Source of the DNA: an uncultured Bacteroidales bacterium
Lineage (GTDB): Bacteria > Bacteroidota > Bacteroidia > Bacteroidales > UBA932
Assembly: GCA_904501835.1 (NCBI GenBank)
Contig: CAJGBW010000028.1
Span: 1 to 20,387 of the forward strand
DNA: 20,387 nucleotides
Direction: 5' to 3'
In this document: piece after piece, positions 8,454-16,143 of the stretch
Position numbering within the stretch: position 1 is the first letter of the stretch
How the letters are laid out: every line of letters begins with the position of its first letter
Notes under the pieces: model-generated
Database searches by the model: none
The model's input: the letters and a program-made list of their open reading frames with translations, nothing else
What the model was told of the DNA's origin: nothing
Translations under genes and position numbers: made by a program

Positions 8454-9049
8454 TGCACGCGCGCGCATTTATCTTTTTGGCAGAAGGTTTTGAGGAAATC
8501 GAAGCCATTGCTCCGGGCGACATTCTCCGAAGAAGCATTCGCGAAGTCAAACTTGTATCCATTTCCAATACGCTGGAAGTAAGATCTGCCCATCAGATTA
8601 CAATCAAGGCGGATATGACTTGGGAGACTTTTGTCAGCCAATACGCTGAGAGCCTGAACGACAATCGCGCACATACAGCCTTGATATTTCCCGGCGGTCT
8701 TCCCGGTGCAGAAAATCTGGCCAACCACAAGGCTTTGATGTCCCTTGCCGGTGAACACTTCCGAGCACAGGGTATAGTCTGTGCCATTTGTGCAGCTCCC
8801 GGCACCATACTGCCCCGCTTGGAGGGTTGTAATATCCAAAACAGGAAATTCACCTGCTATCCCGGATTTGAAGAAAATCCCCTTTCGCAAGGAGCTGTTT
8901 ATACGGGTGAATCTTGCTGCCGCGACGGCCATTTGATTACGGCCAACGGACCGGGCAGTGCCATGGAATTCGGCTACTGCATCGCAACGGCTCTCACAAC
9001 AGAAAGCGCAATAGCCGTCTTGAAAAACGGAATGATGTACCGCGAATAA
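8450..9049 (+). CDS. DJ-1/PfpI family protein
   Basis: A 199-residue protein of the DJ-1 branch of the class-I glutamine-amidotransferase-like fold. C114 in AICAAPG sits at the nucleophile elbow. E18 (AEGFEEIE) matches the conserved Glu that hydrogen-bonds the reactive Cys in DJ-1. The loop FPGGLPGAENL near 80-90 is also characteristic. Family members are reported as redox-sensitive chaperones, glyoxalases or deglycases; the sequence does not say which applies. The first ATG (8450) overlaps the DUF456 stop, and a second ATG follows at 8453. The stop lies 1 nt from that of the convergent alr. Confidence 0.87.
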   Translation: MMHARAFIFLAEGFEEIEAIAPGDILRRSIREVKLVSISNTLEVRSAHQITIKADMTWETFVSQYAESLNDNRAHTALIFPGGLPGAENLANHKALMSLAGEHFRAQGIVCAICAAPGTILPRLEGCNIQNRKFTCYPGFEENPLSQGAVYTGESCCRDGHLITANGPGSAMEFGYCIATALTTESAIAVLKNGMMYRE

Positions 9050-9050
9050 G

Positions 9051-10163
9051 CTAACGAATCACCACACGGGCGATACGGCGAGGAACGGAGGTGAGAATCT
9101 CATAGGGAATCGTGCCGAGCGTCTTGGCCAATTCTTCCACTGTCGGATTTTCACCAAAAATCGTCACAACATCCCCCACTTTGGCATCCACCCCGGTAAT
9201 ATCCAACATAGACATATCCATACAGATATTACCAACGGTCGGCACCAGATGACCGTTAAGCATAAATCGGGCACGTCCCTGACTTAAATGTCTGTCCAAA
9301 CCATCTGCATAACCTACCGGAATGGTCGCTACAACGGTTCCTTCGGGAGAAATTTTCCCACAACGTCCATAGCCTATCGTGCCGTCAAGTTGCGACAATG
9401 TCTTAATTTGCAATATCTTGCACTTAAAAGAAGCCACAGGAGAAAGTCGCACGCCTTCTACGGAACTTACCCCATAAATTCCAATTCCCAGACGGACCAT
9501 ATCAAATTGGTACTGCGTAAAACGCTCAATACCGGCAGAATTTAAGATATGATACATAGGTTTGACGGGAAGGACGGCGGAAATTTTATCGGCACTCTTC
9601 TGGAACAAAGCAATCTGCGACAAGGTAAATTCATCGTGTTGGGGCTCATCGGCAGCAGCCAGATGGGAATAAACACTTTCCACACGCACCCAAGGGCAAT
9701 CCTTTAAGAAAGTAATCAACTCGTCCAATTCAGACTCCATAAAACCCAGACGATGCATTCCGCTGTCGAGTTTGATATGAATGGGATAATGAGTCAGCCC
9801 TCTTTCTTTCAGGATTTCACAGAGAGCTTTCATCGTCTGCATATTGGGAATGCAGGGCTCAAGCAGATGATCGACTATCTCCTGAAAAAAATCAGTTCCG
9901 CTTGTCAGTACCATAATGGGTTTCAAAATACCACCCTTTCGCAACTCAACGCCCTCTACCGGATAAGCGACAGCCAGATAATCCGCACCGGCCTCGCACA
10001 TCATATTGGCAAACTCCACAGCACCATGGCCATAGGCGTTGGCTTTCACCAACACCAACATTTTCGTTTCCTTTTTAAGTTTGGAACGAAAATACTGATA
10101 ATTAGAGAGGCAATTCGTCAAATTCAGCTCTAACCTCGAAAAATCGTGTTCACAAATAGCCAT
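9051..10163 (-). CDS. alr: Alanine racemase
   Basis: Fold-type III PLP enzyme that interconverts L- and D-alanine for peptidoglycan. From the ATG at 10163 it has 370 residues, the usual length. The PLP lysine is K40 in VKANAYGHG. The mid-protein motif HIKLDSGMHRLGF, the GIGIYG segment and the late motif GTIGYGRCG, whose Tyr is the likely second catalytic base, are all present, as is VGNICMDMSMLD. A longer reading to a TTG at 10187 would run into the rnpB 3' end and is rejected. The gene lies about 20 nt downstream of rnpB on the same strand with no convincing promoter of its own. It stands alone here, not fused to a MurF-like domain. Confidence 0.93.
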   Translation of the reverse strand: MAICEHDFSRLELNLTNCLSNYQYFRSKLKKETKMLVLVKANAYGHGAVEFANMMCEAGADYLAVAYPVEGVELRKGGILKPIMVLTSGTDFFQEIVDHLLEPCIPNMQTMKALCEILKERGLTHYPIHIKLDSGMHRLGFMESELDELITFLKDCPWVRVESVYSHLAAADEPQHDEFTLSQIALFQKSADKISAVLPVKPMYHILNSAGIERFTQYQFDMVRLGIGIYGVSSVEGVRLSPVASFKCKILQIKTLSQLDGTIGYGRCGKISPEGTVVATIPVGYADGLDRHLSQGRARFMLNGHLVPTVGNICMDMSMLDITGVDAKVGDVVTIFGENPTVEELAKTLGTIPYEILTSVPRRIARVVIR

Positions 10164-10177
10164 AGTTGCTACAATAT

Positions 10178-10196
10178 AAAAAAACAAAGTTGGGAC
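10178..10196 (-). terminator. rnpB P1 helix plus T-run, likely intrinsic terminator
   Basis: The 3' strand of the rnpB P1 helix (10183-10196) is followed immediately on the minus strand by about seven to nine T residues. The distant 5' strand of the helix (10497-10510) makes this a long-range terminator rather than a local hairpin. Confidence 0.45.
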
Positions 10197-10510
10197 CGTA
10201 AGCCGGTTTCTGTTTTTAATCCCGTCATTTATCTAACGCAACCTACCCCTCGGCATCGGGCGGACAACCCTCATATCACCGATATATTTGGTCTTGCAGG
10301 CCCCGGTATCGTACCCCGACGACATCACTGCCGCCGATTGTGAGCTCTTACCTCACATTTTCACCCTTACCCTCTTGCGAAGGCGGTTGTTTTCTGTTAC
10401 GACCCACCCAAGATTACTCCTGCCTGTGCTTTCCACAGCGGGGTGTCCTTTCCTGTCCGGACTTTCCTCCCTTTACTAAATAAAGAGCGACAGGACGTCC
10501 CAGCTTTGTT
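10183..10510 (-). ncRNA. rnpB: RNase P RNA (class A)
   Basis: The catalytic RNA of ribonuclease P, which trims tRNA 5' leaders. On the minus strand the universal 5' conserved block GGAGGAAAGTCCGGAC is at 10470-10455. The central GGGTAAGGGTGAAA and GAGGTAAGAGCTCAC blocks follow, and the 3' block ACAGAAACCGGCTTA, which forms P4 with the 5' block, is at 10213-10199. The ends pair to form P1: 10497-10510 with 10183-10196 is 14 nt with a single C-A mismatch. The resulting length of about 328 nt is normal. No protein gene occupies this 350-nt interval. Confidence 0.95.
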
Positions 10511-10517
10511 TATTCGA

Positions 10518-10549
10518 CAAAGTTAATATTTTCAATATTGCCTACGAAA
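10518..10549 (-). promoter_or_regulatory. rnpB promoter
   Basis: On the minus strand the -7 element TAACTTTG (10525-10518) matches TAnnTTTG fully. TTTCG (10549-10545), with a 19-nt spacer, is a near match to the -33 element. The predicted start falls close to 10510, exactly where the P1 helix begins. The -33 region overlaps the last codons of the upstream secreted-protein gene. Confidence 0.68.
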
Positions 10550-11756
10550 TTTTCTTCGCAGCCAATGATAAATGTCTTTTGAAACTCTTACGACCATGAT
10601 AATAGAAAAGAGCCAGACTGGTCTCATTTTCAAAATATATGGTATTGAGTAAGCGGTCTCGTTTTTTATTCTGGCACTGACGCTCGCACCAAGCCAAGGA
10701 ATAGTTACCGCTCGACAAATCCTGCACACAAATGACCGTATAGCCTCGAATATCAAACAAAGCTGCCCTATAACGGGATGATTTGTCTTTCTTGGCTTTT
10801 TTGAAGGCTGCCACCAGACCGCAACGAGGGTCGAGGGTACCGAAACGTACAGAGCGTTTCTTTCCGTCACCGGCGGAGGGATTGTTTTGCAGCCACCACT
10901 GAATACTGTCATCGGTAAGGGCATCTTCCTCACTGATGATAGAGAGATTTTCATCCTGGTTGAGATCATTGACCAGATATTGCATCTGAGCCGTCACAAT
11001 CGCATTGGAAAGTGCCTGGGGAGACTGTCCTTCAATCTTATACGCCTGTTTATCTTTGGAAGTCTTGGCATTGTGGCCATAGAAAATCACTGCGTCAGAC
11101 TCTCCTGTCAAGGGATTGAGCAACATTTGTACATACTCGGCATACAAATCTTTTTCGCTCAAATAACGAAGTCTGACAAGACGCAACTCCTGCACCCTGA
11201 CAATCTGTGCCTGGGCAATCAAACGAGGGTTCAAGCCATCCTGAATATACTCCTTATTGATATGGAAATCATTGTGCAGAGTCCATTCAGCCCCGTTTTT
11301 CTCATACACAGTCAAGACGAGATTGTCCCCCAAACGAAAGGCAAGCAAATAATCTTTTCCCTCGCTGCGATAAGCCAGATACTGCCCGTTCTCCTGATAA
11401 AGATTCAGAGATTGAGCGGCCGACAAAATCTCTTCCGAAGTAAGCGGAGAGGTTTCGACTACATCAATGGCATCCAAGGCTTTTTCCTTCCAAGTGTGGG
11501 TCTTACAGCGTCCTTTATAATCACGAAGCGCTTTCAAACTGCTTTTATCCACCGTCTCAAAATCGGCAGAGTCGCGAAGAGAAGCAATCTGGTCGTAATA
11601 TACCGATTGAGGATAACGTTTCAAAAAACGCTCGTAGGCCTTTACCGATGGTTTGGCCAAAGTCTTTTCGTACTGTTTAACCTCTGCCTTGCTTTGTGAA
11701 AAAGCCGGGATGGAAACAACTGCCATTAAAAGCAGCAAAAACAATCTATTTTTCAT
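10542..11756 (-). CDS. Secreted protein of unknown function
   Basis: I do not recognise a family. From the ATG at 11756 it has 404 residues and begins with a clear Sec signal peptide (MKNRLFLLLLMAVVSIPAFS, cleavage near residue 20-21). The mature start (KQYEKTLAKPSVKAYERF, then LKRYPQSVYYDQI) resembles a TPR-like helical pair of the kind seen in lipoprotein and periplasmic scaffold proteins. The middle is mixed beta, with an aromatic and acidic composition. The last 120 residues are basic (GKKRSVRFG, FKKAKKDKSSRYRAALF, ending RKSFKRHLSLAAKK). No lipobox, catalytic motif or membrane helix is seen. It overlaps the yggS-like gene by 11 nt, so it is probably translated from the same message. An in-frame extension to 11831 would hide the signal peptide and is not used. 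Confidence 0.72.
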   Translation of the reverse strand: MKNRLFLLLLMAVVSIPAFSQSKAEVKQYEKTLAKPSVKAYERFLKRYPQSVYYDQIASLRDSADFETVDKSSLKALRDYKGRCKTHTWKEKALDAIDVVETSPLTSEEILSAAQSLNLYQENGQYLAYRSEGKDYLLAFRLGDNLVLTVYEKNGAEWTLHNDFHINKEYIQDGLNPRLIAQAQIVRVQELRLVRLRYLSEKDLYAEYVQMLLNPLTGESDAVIFYGHNAKTSKDKQAYKIEGQSPQALSNAIVTAQMQYLVNDLNQDENLSIISEEDALTDDSIQWWLQNNPSAGDGKKRSVRFGTLDPRCGLVAAFKKAKKDKSSRYRAALFDIRGYTVICVQDLSSGNYSLAWCERQCQNKKRDRLLNTIYFENETSLALFYYHGRKSFKRHLSLAAKKIS

Positions 11757-12423
11757 AGTTTCTTTCTCCAAATATTGCACTACCGATGCGCACCATGGTC
11801 GAGCCACATTCGATGGCGCATTGATAATCATCTGACATTCCGATAGATAACTCCTTAAAGGATTCTAATTCAGGAAACAAATCCTGGAGATAATCCAAAA
11901 AACTTTTGATACGGGTAAAATCGGCACGAATCTGTTCCATATCATCCGTATGGCTCGCCATCCCCATCAAGCCCTTAAAGCAGATATGTGGATAAGCCTT
12001 GTCTTGGGTTACGCGAAAGAGAATATCCAAAATCTCCTCTTCATAAAATCCCTGCTTGCTCTCCTCAAGAGCCACATGCATTTCCAAGAGCACATTGATG
12101 CGTCTGCCATGCTCCCGTCCCCACTTCTCAATAGCATCTAAAAGTCGCTGGCTATCAACCGATTGTACCAAATCTGCATACGGCAAGACCATCTTGAGCT
12201 TATTGGTCTGCAAGTGACCGATAAAATGCCATTGCAAGTCGGGCATATCCTGAGCCTGCTCCACTTTGCTCATCAATTCCTGGGGACGACTTTCTGCAAA
12301 GACACGTTGCCCTTCCGCATAAGCCTCACGAATGGCCTCCAAGGGATGAAACTTGGAAACTGCCACCAAAGTTATCTGTGGTGGCAGTTGCTCTTTCATC
12401 TTTCTTAAAAAGTCGCGATTCAT
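11746..12423 (-). CDS. YggS/PLPHP-type pyridoxal phosphate homeostasis protein
   Basis: A 225-residue single-domain TIM-barrel PLP-binding protein. Family members buffer PLP and affect amino-acid pools but have no established catalytic activity. K24 in LVAVSKFHP is the PLP lysine. FAESRPQEL (usually GENxVQE), LQWHFIGHLQTNK, FKGLMGM and LSIGMSDDYQCAI with GSTMVRIGSAIFG are all family signatures. The phosphate-binding Ser and Arg region (MSDDY, VRIG) is intact. The usual GEN is replaced by AES, a mild departure. It begins 63 nt after yidC with no clear promoter between and overlaps the next gene by 11 nt. Confidence 0.9.
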   Translation of the reverse strand: MNRDFLRKMKEQLPPQITLVAVSKFHPLEAIREAYAEGQRVFAESRPQELMSKVEQAQDMPDLQWHFIGHLQTNKLKMVLPYADLVQSVDSQRLLDAIEKWGREHGRRINVLLEMHVALEESKQGFYEEEILDILFRVTQDKAYPHICFKGLMGMASHTDDMEQIRADFTRIKSFLDYLQDLFPELESFKELSIGMSDDYQCAIECGSTMVRIGSAIFGERNYEK

Positions 12424-12486
12424 TTCGCCAGAATTTTATTCGTGCGTTTTGCGCTGTGCCTTTACGCTATCGCGCATTCACTTTCC

Positions 12487-14361
12487 TTATTTGCGTTTTG
12501 CCTGGGCACGTTGCATCTTTTGGGCCTCTTCCAAACGCTTCTCCCATTTGGACTTCACAGGCGGCTTTTTGTAGGATTCGCGAATCTGTGCCTGAATCTT
12601 CTCCGGTTTTACCACCCATTTCTTAATCACCCAGGTCTGCACCATGGTCAAGAGATTGGAAATGAAATAGTAATAAGTCAAACCGGCAGAAAGATTATTA
12701 CAGATAAAAAGCATCATGATAGGCATCATCCATACCGTCATGAATTTCATTCCGGCCATACTCGGATCCGAAGACATCTGCGAAGAAGTCATCTTGGAAT
12801 AGAAGAACATGGAAACCGCCATCAACAAGGCAAACAAAGAAACATGGTCTCCGTACAAAGGAATATTGAAACCGAAATCCAGAATGGAATCATAGGTACT
12901 CAAATCCTCGGCCCACAAGAACGATTGCTGACGAAGTTCGATAGAGGCCGGGACGAAACGGAACATAGCCCACAAAATAGGGAACTGCAAAAGCATGGGC
13001 AGACATCCTCCCATGGGACTGATACCCGCACGCTTATAGAGATCCATGGTCGCCTGCTGTTTCTTCAACGCATCTTCCTGCTTGGGATAACGCTCATTGA
13101 TTTTGTCCACCTCGGGTTTGATCGCCGACATCTTGGCGGATGAAACATAGGAACGTATGGTCAAAGGACTGATCACCAATTTGAGCAAAATAGTCATTAT
13201 CAAGATGATAATACCATAATTCGGAATAAAATCATTCAAGAAGCGGAACAAGGGAATGATGATAAAACGGCTGATCCAACCGACCATCCAACCGCCGAGG
13301 GGAATCAATTTTTCGTAATTCTGCTCATAAGAACGGAGAAGATTGTAATCATCGGGGCCGAAATACATCTGCAACGGCACCTGAATCAAATCAGGATTGC
13401 TGCGATTCAGCTCATTCTTCACCTTCATCTTGCAATACATCAGATTGCGCGCCTCATCTTTCTCATCTGCATATTTCACATCCACCTGGGCGGAAGCAAA
13501 CTGATTTCCCGCAGAGAAAATAGAAGAGAAGAACTGCTGCTGGAAAGCAATCCATTTCACTTTGGCTTCAATCTGCTCGGATTCATCCTTACCATTGGCA
13601 AATTCTTCAATACCGCTCTCACCCTCAAACCAATAGGCTGCTTTGCTGTATTGTTTTTCGTTCTTGTAACCTTTCTCCAGACGAGGAATCGTATTGGTCC
13701 AGGTCATATCGATAGAGGAGACCTTGCGAGGAAGAATTTGCTCCATTCCCACAAAGGAAAGCGTATCCTCCACCATATAACTGCCTTTAGAAAGTGTATA
13801 TTTCTGCTCAATATAACCGCCATTCTGGAAAGGAAGACGCATAATCACCACGCTGTCATTCTGTTCTGCCAACTCGAACACAAAATCGGAAGTATTGATA
13901 AATTCTCCCGCATACACCTGCATTTCCATAGAAGCCATATTGGGCTGCACCAAATAGAGGGCGGTGGAATCATAGGTCTGATAATCCTTGACGACCACAG
14001 AATAAGGCTGCGCGCCACGGGTATTGAGCACCACTTCCAACTTGTCATTTTCAAGGGTAACCAACTCCCCTGTCATTCTGCTGGCTTCCTCCAACTTTGC
14101 ATCCTTGTACACCTTAAAATCAGTCTGACGCAAAGTCTCTTGCTGAGAGTTGCCTGCCTGTTGGGTGGCAGCCTGTACGGTGGCATTTTGAGCCTGGGCA
14201 ATAGAGTCAGCCTTAAACTGAATCATCGCCTCAACAGCCGCCGCCGAATCAAGTTGTCTTTGATACTCGGCAGCCTCACGGGCCTGACGGGTCTGGAAGA
14301 AACTAAATCCTACCAGAATCAGACCGATAAGGGTAAATCCAATAATCGAATTCTTATCCAT
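12487..14361 (-). CDS. yidC: Membrane protein insertase YidC
   Basis: YidC inserts and folds inner-membrane proteins, alone or with SecYEG. Its 624 residues have the Gram-negative layout. An N-terminal helix (about 5-24) is followed by a large periplasmic P1 domain (about 30-345). The conserved insertase core comes next, with helices near 360-400 (FIIIPLFRFL; IIILIMTILLKLVISPL), the cytoplasmic hairpin AKMSAIKPEVDKINERYP, and MGGCLPMLLQFPILWAMF. Further helices lie near 505-525 and 550-600, and a lysine-rich tail (EKRLEEAQKMQRAQAKRK) ends the protein, as in ribosome-binding versions. Its start overlaps the end of the DUF349 gene by 8 nt, so the two are probably translationally coupled. The usual rnpA/rpmH neighbours are absent, which is normal for this phylum. 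Confidence 0.95.
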   Translation of the reverse strand: MDKNSIIGFTLIGLILVGFSFFQTRQAREAAEYQRQLDSAAAVEAMIQFKADSIAQAQNATVQAATQQAGNSQQETLRQTDFKVYKDAKLEEASRMTGELVTLENDKLEVVLNTRGAQPYSVVVKDYQTYDSTALYLVQPNMASMEMQVYAGEFINTSDFVFELAEQNDSVVIMRLPFQNGGYIEQKYTLSKGSYMVEDTLSFVGMEQILPRKVSSIDMTWTNTIPRLEKGYKNEKQYSKAAYWFEGESGIEEFANGKDESEQIEAKVKWIAFQQQFFSSIFSAGNQFASAQVDVKYADEKDEARNLMYCKMKVKNELNRSNPDLIQVPLQMYFGPDDYNLLRSYEQNYEKLIPLGGWMVGWISRFIIIPLFRFLNDFIPNYGIIILIMTILLKLVISPLTIRSYVSSAKMSAIKPEVDKINERYPKQEDALKKQQATMDLYKRAGISPMGGCLPMLLQFPILWAMFRFVPASIELRQQSFLWAEDLSTYDSILDFGFNIPLYGDHVSLFALLMAVSMFFYSKMTSSQMSSDPSMAGMKFMTVWMMPIMMLFICNNLSAGLTYYYFISNLLTMVQTWVIKKWVVKPEKIQAQIRESYKKPPVKSKWEKRLEEAQKMQRAQAKRK

Positions 14362-16006
14362 TGTTCTGCTCCTCCATCTTTTCCATCTGACGAATCTGGT
14401 TCTCGATATCCAACAATTCCTCTTTGGCAGCCTGAATTTTCTGGTTCATCTGCGCCAACAAAGCCTCGGCACCTTTGGAATTGGCAAAGAAACCGATATT
14501 GTTCTCGGCGGTAGCCAACTCCTGTTGTTTACGTTTATACAATTCCACCAAACGAGCCTTAGGATTCTTTTGGGGACGATTTGCTTCTGCAGCACGATTG
14601 TGTTTGGCGGCACGGGCAGCTCTCTTGGCTTTCAAATCTTTTTCCTTTGCCTCAAAGAACGCATCACAAGCGGCTCTGAAACGCTTCCAAAGGGGTTCCG
14701 ATTTTTTACGAGGAACGGCTCCGATTTCTTTCCACTCTTTCTGAAGCTGAATCAGACGGGCGGTTGTTGCCTGCCATTCGGTGCTATCCTTCAAGGCTTC
14801 GGCCTCCTGACAGATTTTCTCTTTGGCGGCATAATTCGCCATCATATCCTCTTTCACCGCGCTATAGTACTCTTTCTTGGCACCATAGAAACTGTCACAA
14901 GCAGCACGGAATCGGTCGTAAACGCGTTGGTTTTCTTTCTTCGTAGCATAACCGATTTCTTTCCAACGCTTCTGAATCTCTTCAATTTCTTTGGCACAGG
15001 CATTCCACGCCTCACGATGACTCATTTCGCGGGAAGCAATCTCTTCCACTTGCTCACAAAGAGCCACTTTTGCAGCCAGGTTCGCCTCAAATTGAGCTTT
15101 CAAATCCTCAAAATGAGCCTGGTATTTTTTATTGATTTGTGCAGTAGCAGCCTTGAAACGCTCCCAAATGGACTCACGATATTGCTTGGACACAGGACCC
15201 AATTCTTTCCACTGGTCATGCAATTTCTGGAGCTGATTGAATGACTCCACCACATCGTTGCTTTCGGCCAATTTTTCAGCTTGGGCGCAAAACTCTTCCT
15301 TCAGCTCCAAGTTTTTCTTGAAATCCAAATCACGGAGTTCGCGGTCAATGCTCACTCTATCATAGAATTTCTCCACATAGAAGTGGTAGGTGTCGTTGAT
15401 ATTGCGCGCCTGGGGAGCCGGTACAGGACCCACCTTTTTCCAACGATCCTGAATCTCACGGAATTCAGGGAAAGTCACATTGACTTCCTCCTCGCGCTCC
15501 ACAAGACTTTTCAAATCTGCAATAATGGCCTCTTTGTTTGCCAGATTAGCTTCTTTCTCATGCTCAATCTGCTTATTATAATCGGCCCTTTCCTTTTTGT
15601 AGCCGTTATAAATACTCTTGAAACCCTGCTCGATGGCCTCGAAAGGATTTTCTATTTCCGCCGCGGCTTCGGCGGGCGCCGGGGTGTCCGCTACAGCTTC
15701 GCCCTCTGCGAGCTTTTCTTCGTCGCTTGCAATAGCCTCCTCCTCGTACTTGGCCGGCTCATCGACTTTGGAGCCATAACCAGCCGCCTCTTTTTCTTTG
15801 ATGAGTTTCTTGTAAAATGCAGATTTCAAGGCTTCTGCCTCTTTGTAACGCTCCATTCTGTCTTCCGCTTTCGTCAAGCTTTCAAAAAGCGCTGAAATCT
15901 GAGCCAAGGACATCTCGGCATAATTCACTTGGGGAGTTACGGCCTCCTCCACGCCCTGAGGTACATCCGAAAAATTTTCTTCGGGAATAAGGTTTTTTTC
16001 TTCCAT
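14354..16006 (-). CDS. DUF349 multi-repeat coiled-coil protein
   Basis: A 550-residue, highly charged, helical, presumably cytoplasmic protein. At least four DUF349 repeats can be seen, each opening with a W-K-x-[VIL]-G signature: RWKKVGPVPAPQ, QWKELGPVSKQY, RWKEIGYATKKE and EWKEIGAVPRKK. Each is followed by a helix containing a Y/F-R-A/K-F-like segment (WERFKAATAQ, YDRFRAACDS, WKRFRAACDA). Spacing is about 75-82 residues, and a fifth degenerate copy may precede them. The N-terminal 100 residues are acidic and low complexity; the last 40 form a coiled coil. The molecular role of DUF349 is not established. The ATG at 16006 was chosen over an upstream non-ATG codon at 16039 because it follows the promoter at 16054-16061 and starts MEEKN. 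It is cotranscribed with yidC. Confidence 0.85.
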   Translation of the reverse strand: MEEKNLIPEENFSDVPQGVEEAVTPQVNYAEMSLAQISALFESLTKAEDRMERYKEAEALKSAFYKKLIKEKEAAGYGSKVDEPAKYEEEAIASDEEKLAEGEAVADTPAPAEAAAEIENPFEAIEQGFKSIYNGYKKERADYNKQIEHEKEANLANKEAIIADLKSLVEREEEVNVTFPEFREIQDRWKKVGPVPAPQARNINDTYHFYVEKFYDRVSIDRELRDLDFKKNLELKEEFCAQAEKLAESNDVVESFNQLQKLHDQWKELGPVSKQYRESIWERFKAATAQINKKYQAHFEDLKAQFEANLAAKVALCEQVEEIASREMSHREAWNACAKEIEEIQKRWKEIGYATKKENQRVYDRFRAACDSFYGAKKEYYSAVKEDMMANYAAKEKICQEAEALKDSTEWQATTARLIQLQKEWKEIGAVPRKKSEPLWKRFRAACDAFFEAKEKDLKAKRAARAAKHNRAAEANRPQKNPKARLVELYKRKQQELATAENNIGFFANSKGAEALLAQMNQKIQAAKEELLDIENQIRQMEKMEEQNNG

Positions 16007-16037
16007 ATCTATTTGTAAAGATATGTGCCTATGGCAC
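16005..16037 (-). promoter_or_regulatory. Two adjacent stem-loops in the DUF349-yidC leader
   Basis: On the minus strand the leader holds GTGCC-ATA-GGCAC (16037-16025; extendable by one T-A pair each side to 16038-16024). Next comes ATATCT-TTACAAAT-AGATAT (16024-16005), whose 3' arm takes in the first two bases of the ATG at 16006-16004. Both are perfect inverted repeats. The second is AU-only except for one G-C pair, so it would be weak. Confidence 0.45.
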
Positions 16038-16053
16038 AAAATAGTAATTCTTG

Positions 16054-16061
16054 CAAATATA
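16054..16061 (-). promoter_or_regulatory. Probable promoter of the DUF349-yidC operon (-7 element)
   Basis: Minus-strand TATATTTG is a full TAnnTTTG match about 48 nt upstream of the DUF349 start codon, giving a leader of about 40 nt. No good -33 TTTG lies 19-20 nt further upstream, so assignment rests on the -7 element and position. Confidence 0.5.
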
Positions 16062-16115
16062 ATCAGTTTTTTTGGTTTGGGACGAGAAAGTGTTTTTTAA
16101 TTTGCGCTTTATGGT

Positions 16116-16123
16116 TAATTTTG
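16116..16123 (+). promoter_or_regulatory. Probable trmD promoter (-7 element)
   Basis: TAATTTTG matches TAnnTTTG fully and lies 20 nt before the trmD ATG at 16144, which would leave a very short leader of about 12-15 nt. A T-rich stretch at 16092-16098 sits where a -33 element would be but lacks a clean TTTG. It is divergent from the DUF349-yidC promoter, with the -7 elements about 55 nt apart. Confidence 0.5.
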
Positions 16124-16143
16124 CAGGTAATTTTAAGAAAAAG

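Noticed and set aside
10185..10192. CAACTTTG on the minus strand as an alr promoter -7 element
   Set aside because: It is one base off consensus, has no -33 partner and is part of the 3' strand of the rnpB P1 helix, which explains its sequence.
10887..11699. A 270-codon plus-strand open frame opposite the secreted protein gene
   Set aside because: The minus-strand frame has a signal peptide, overlaps yggS like an operon member and reads like a normal protein. The plus-strand frame has no promoter or ribosome site and an odd Ile/Leu/His/Gln-rich composition typical of antisense shadows.
14525..15895. Two long plus-strand open frames (239 and 204 codons) opposite the DUF349 gene
   Set aside because: They are Phe/Leu-rich mirror images of the Lys/Glu-rich repeats, as expected when AAA/GAA codons are read from the other strand. 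No start signals support them.
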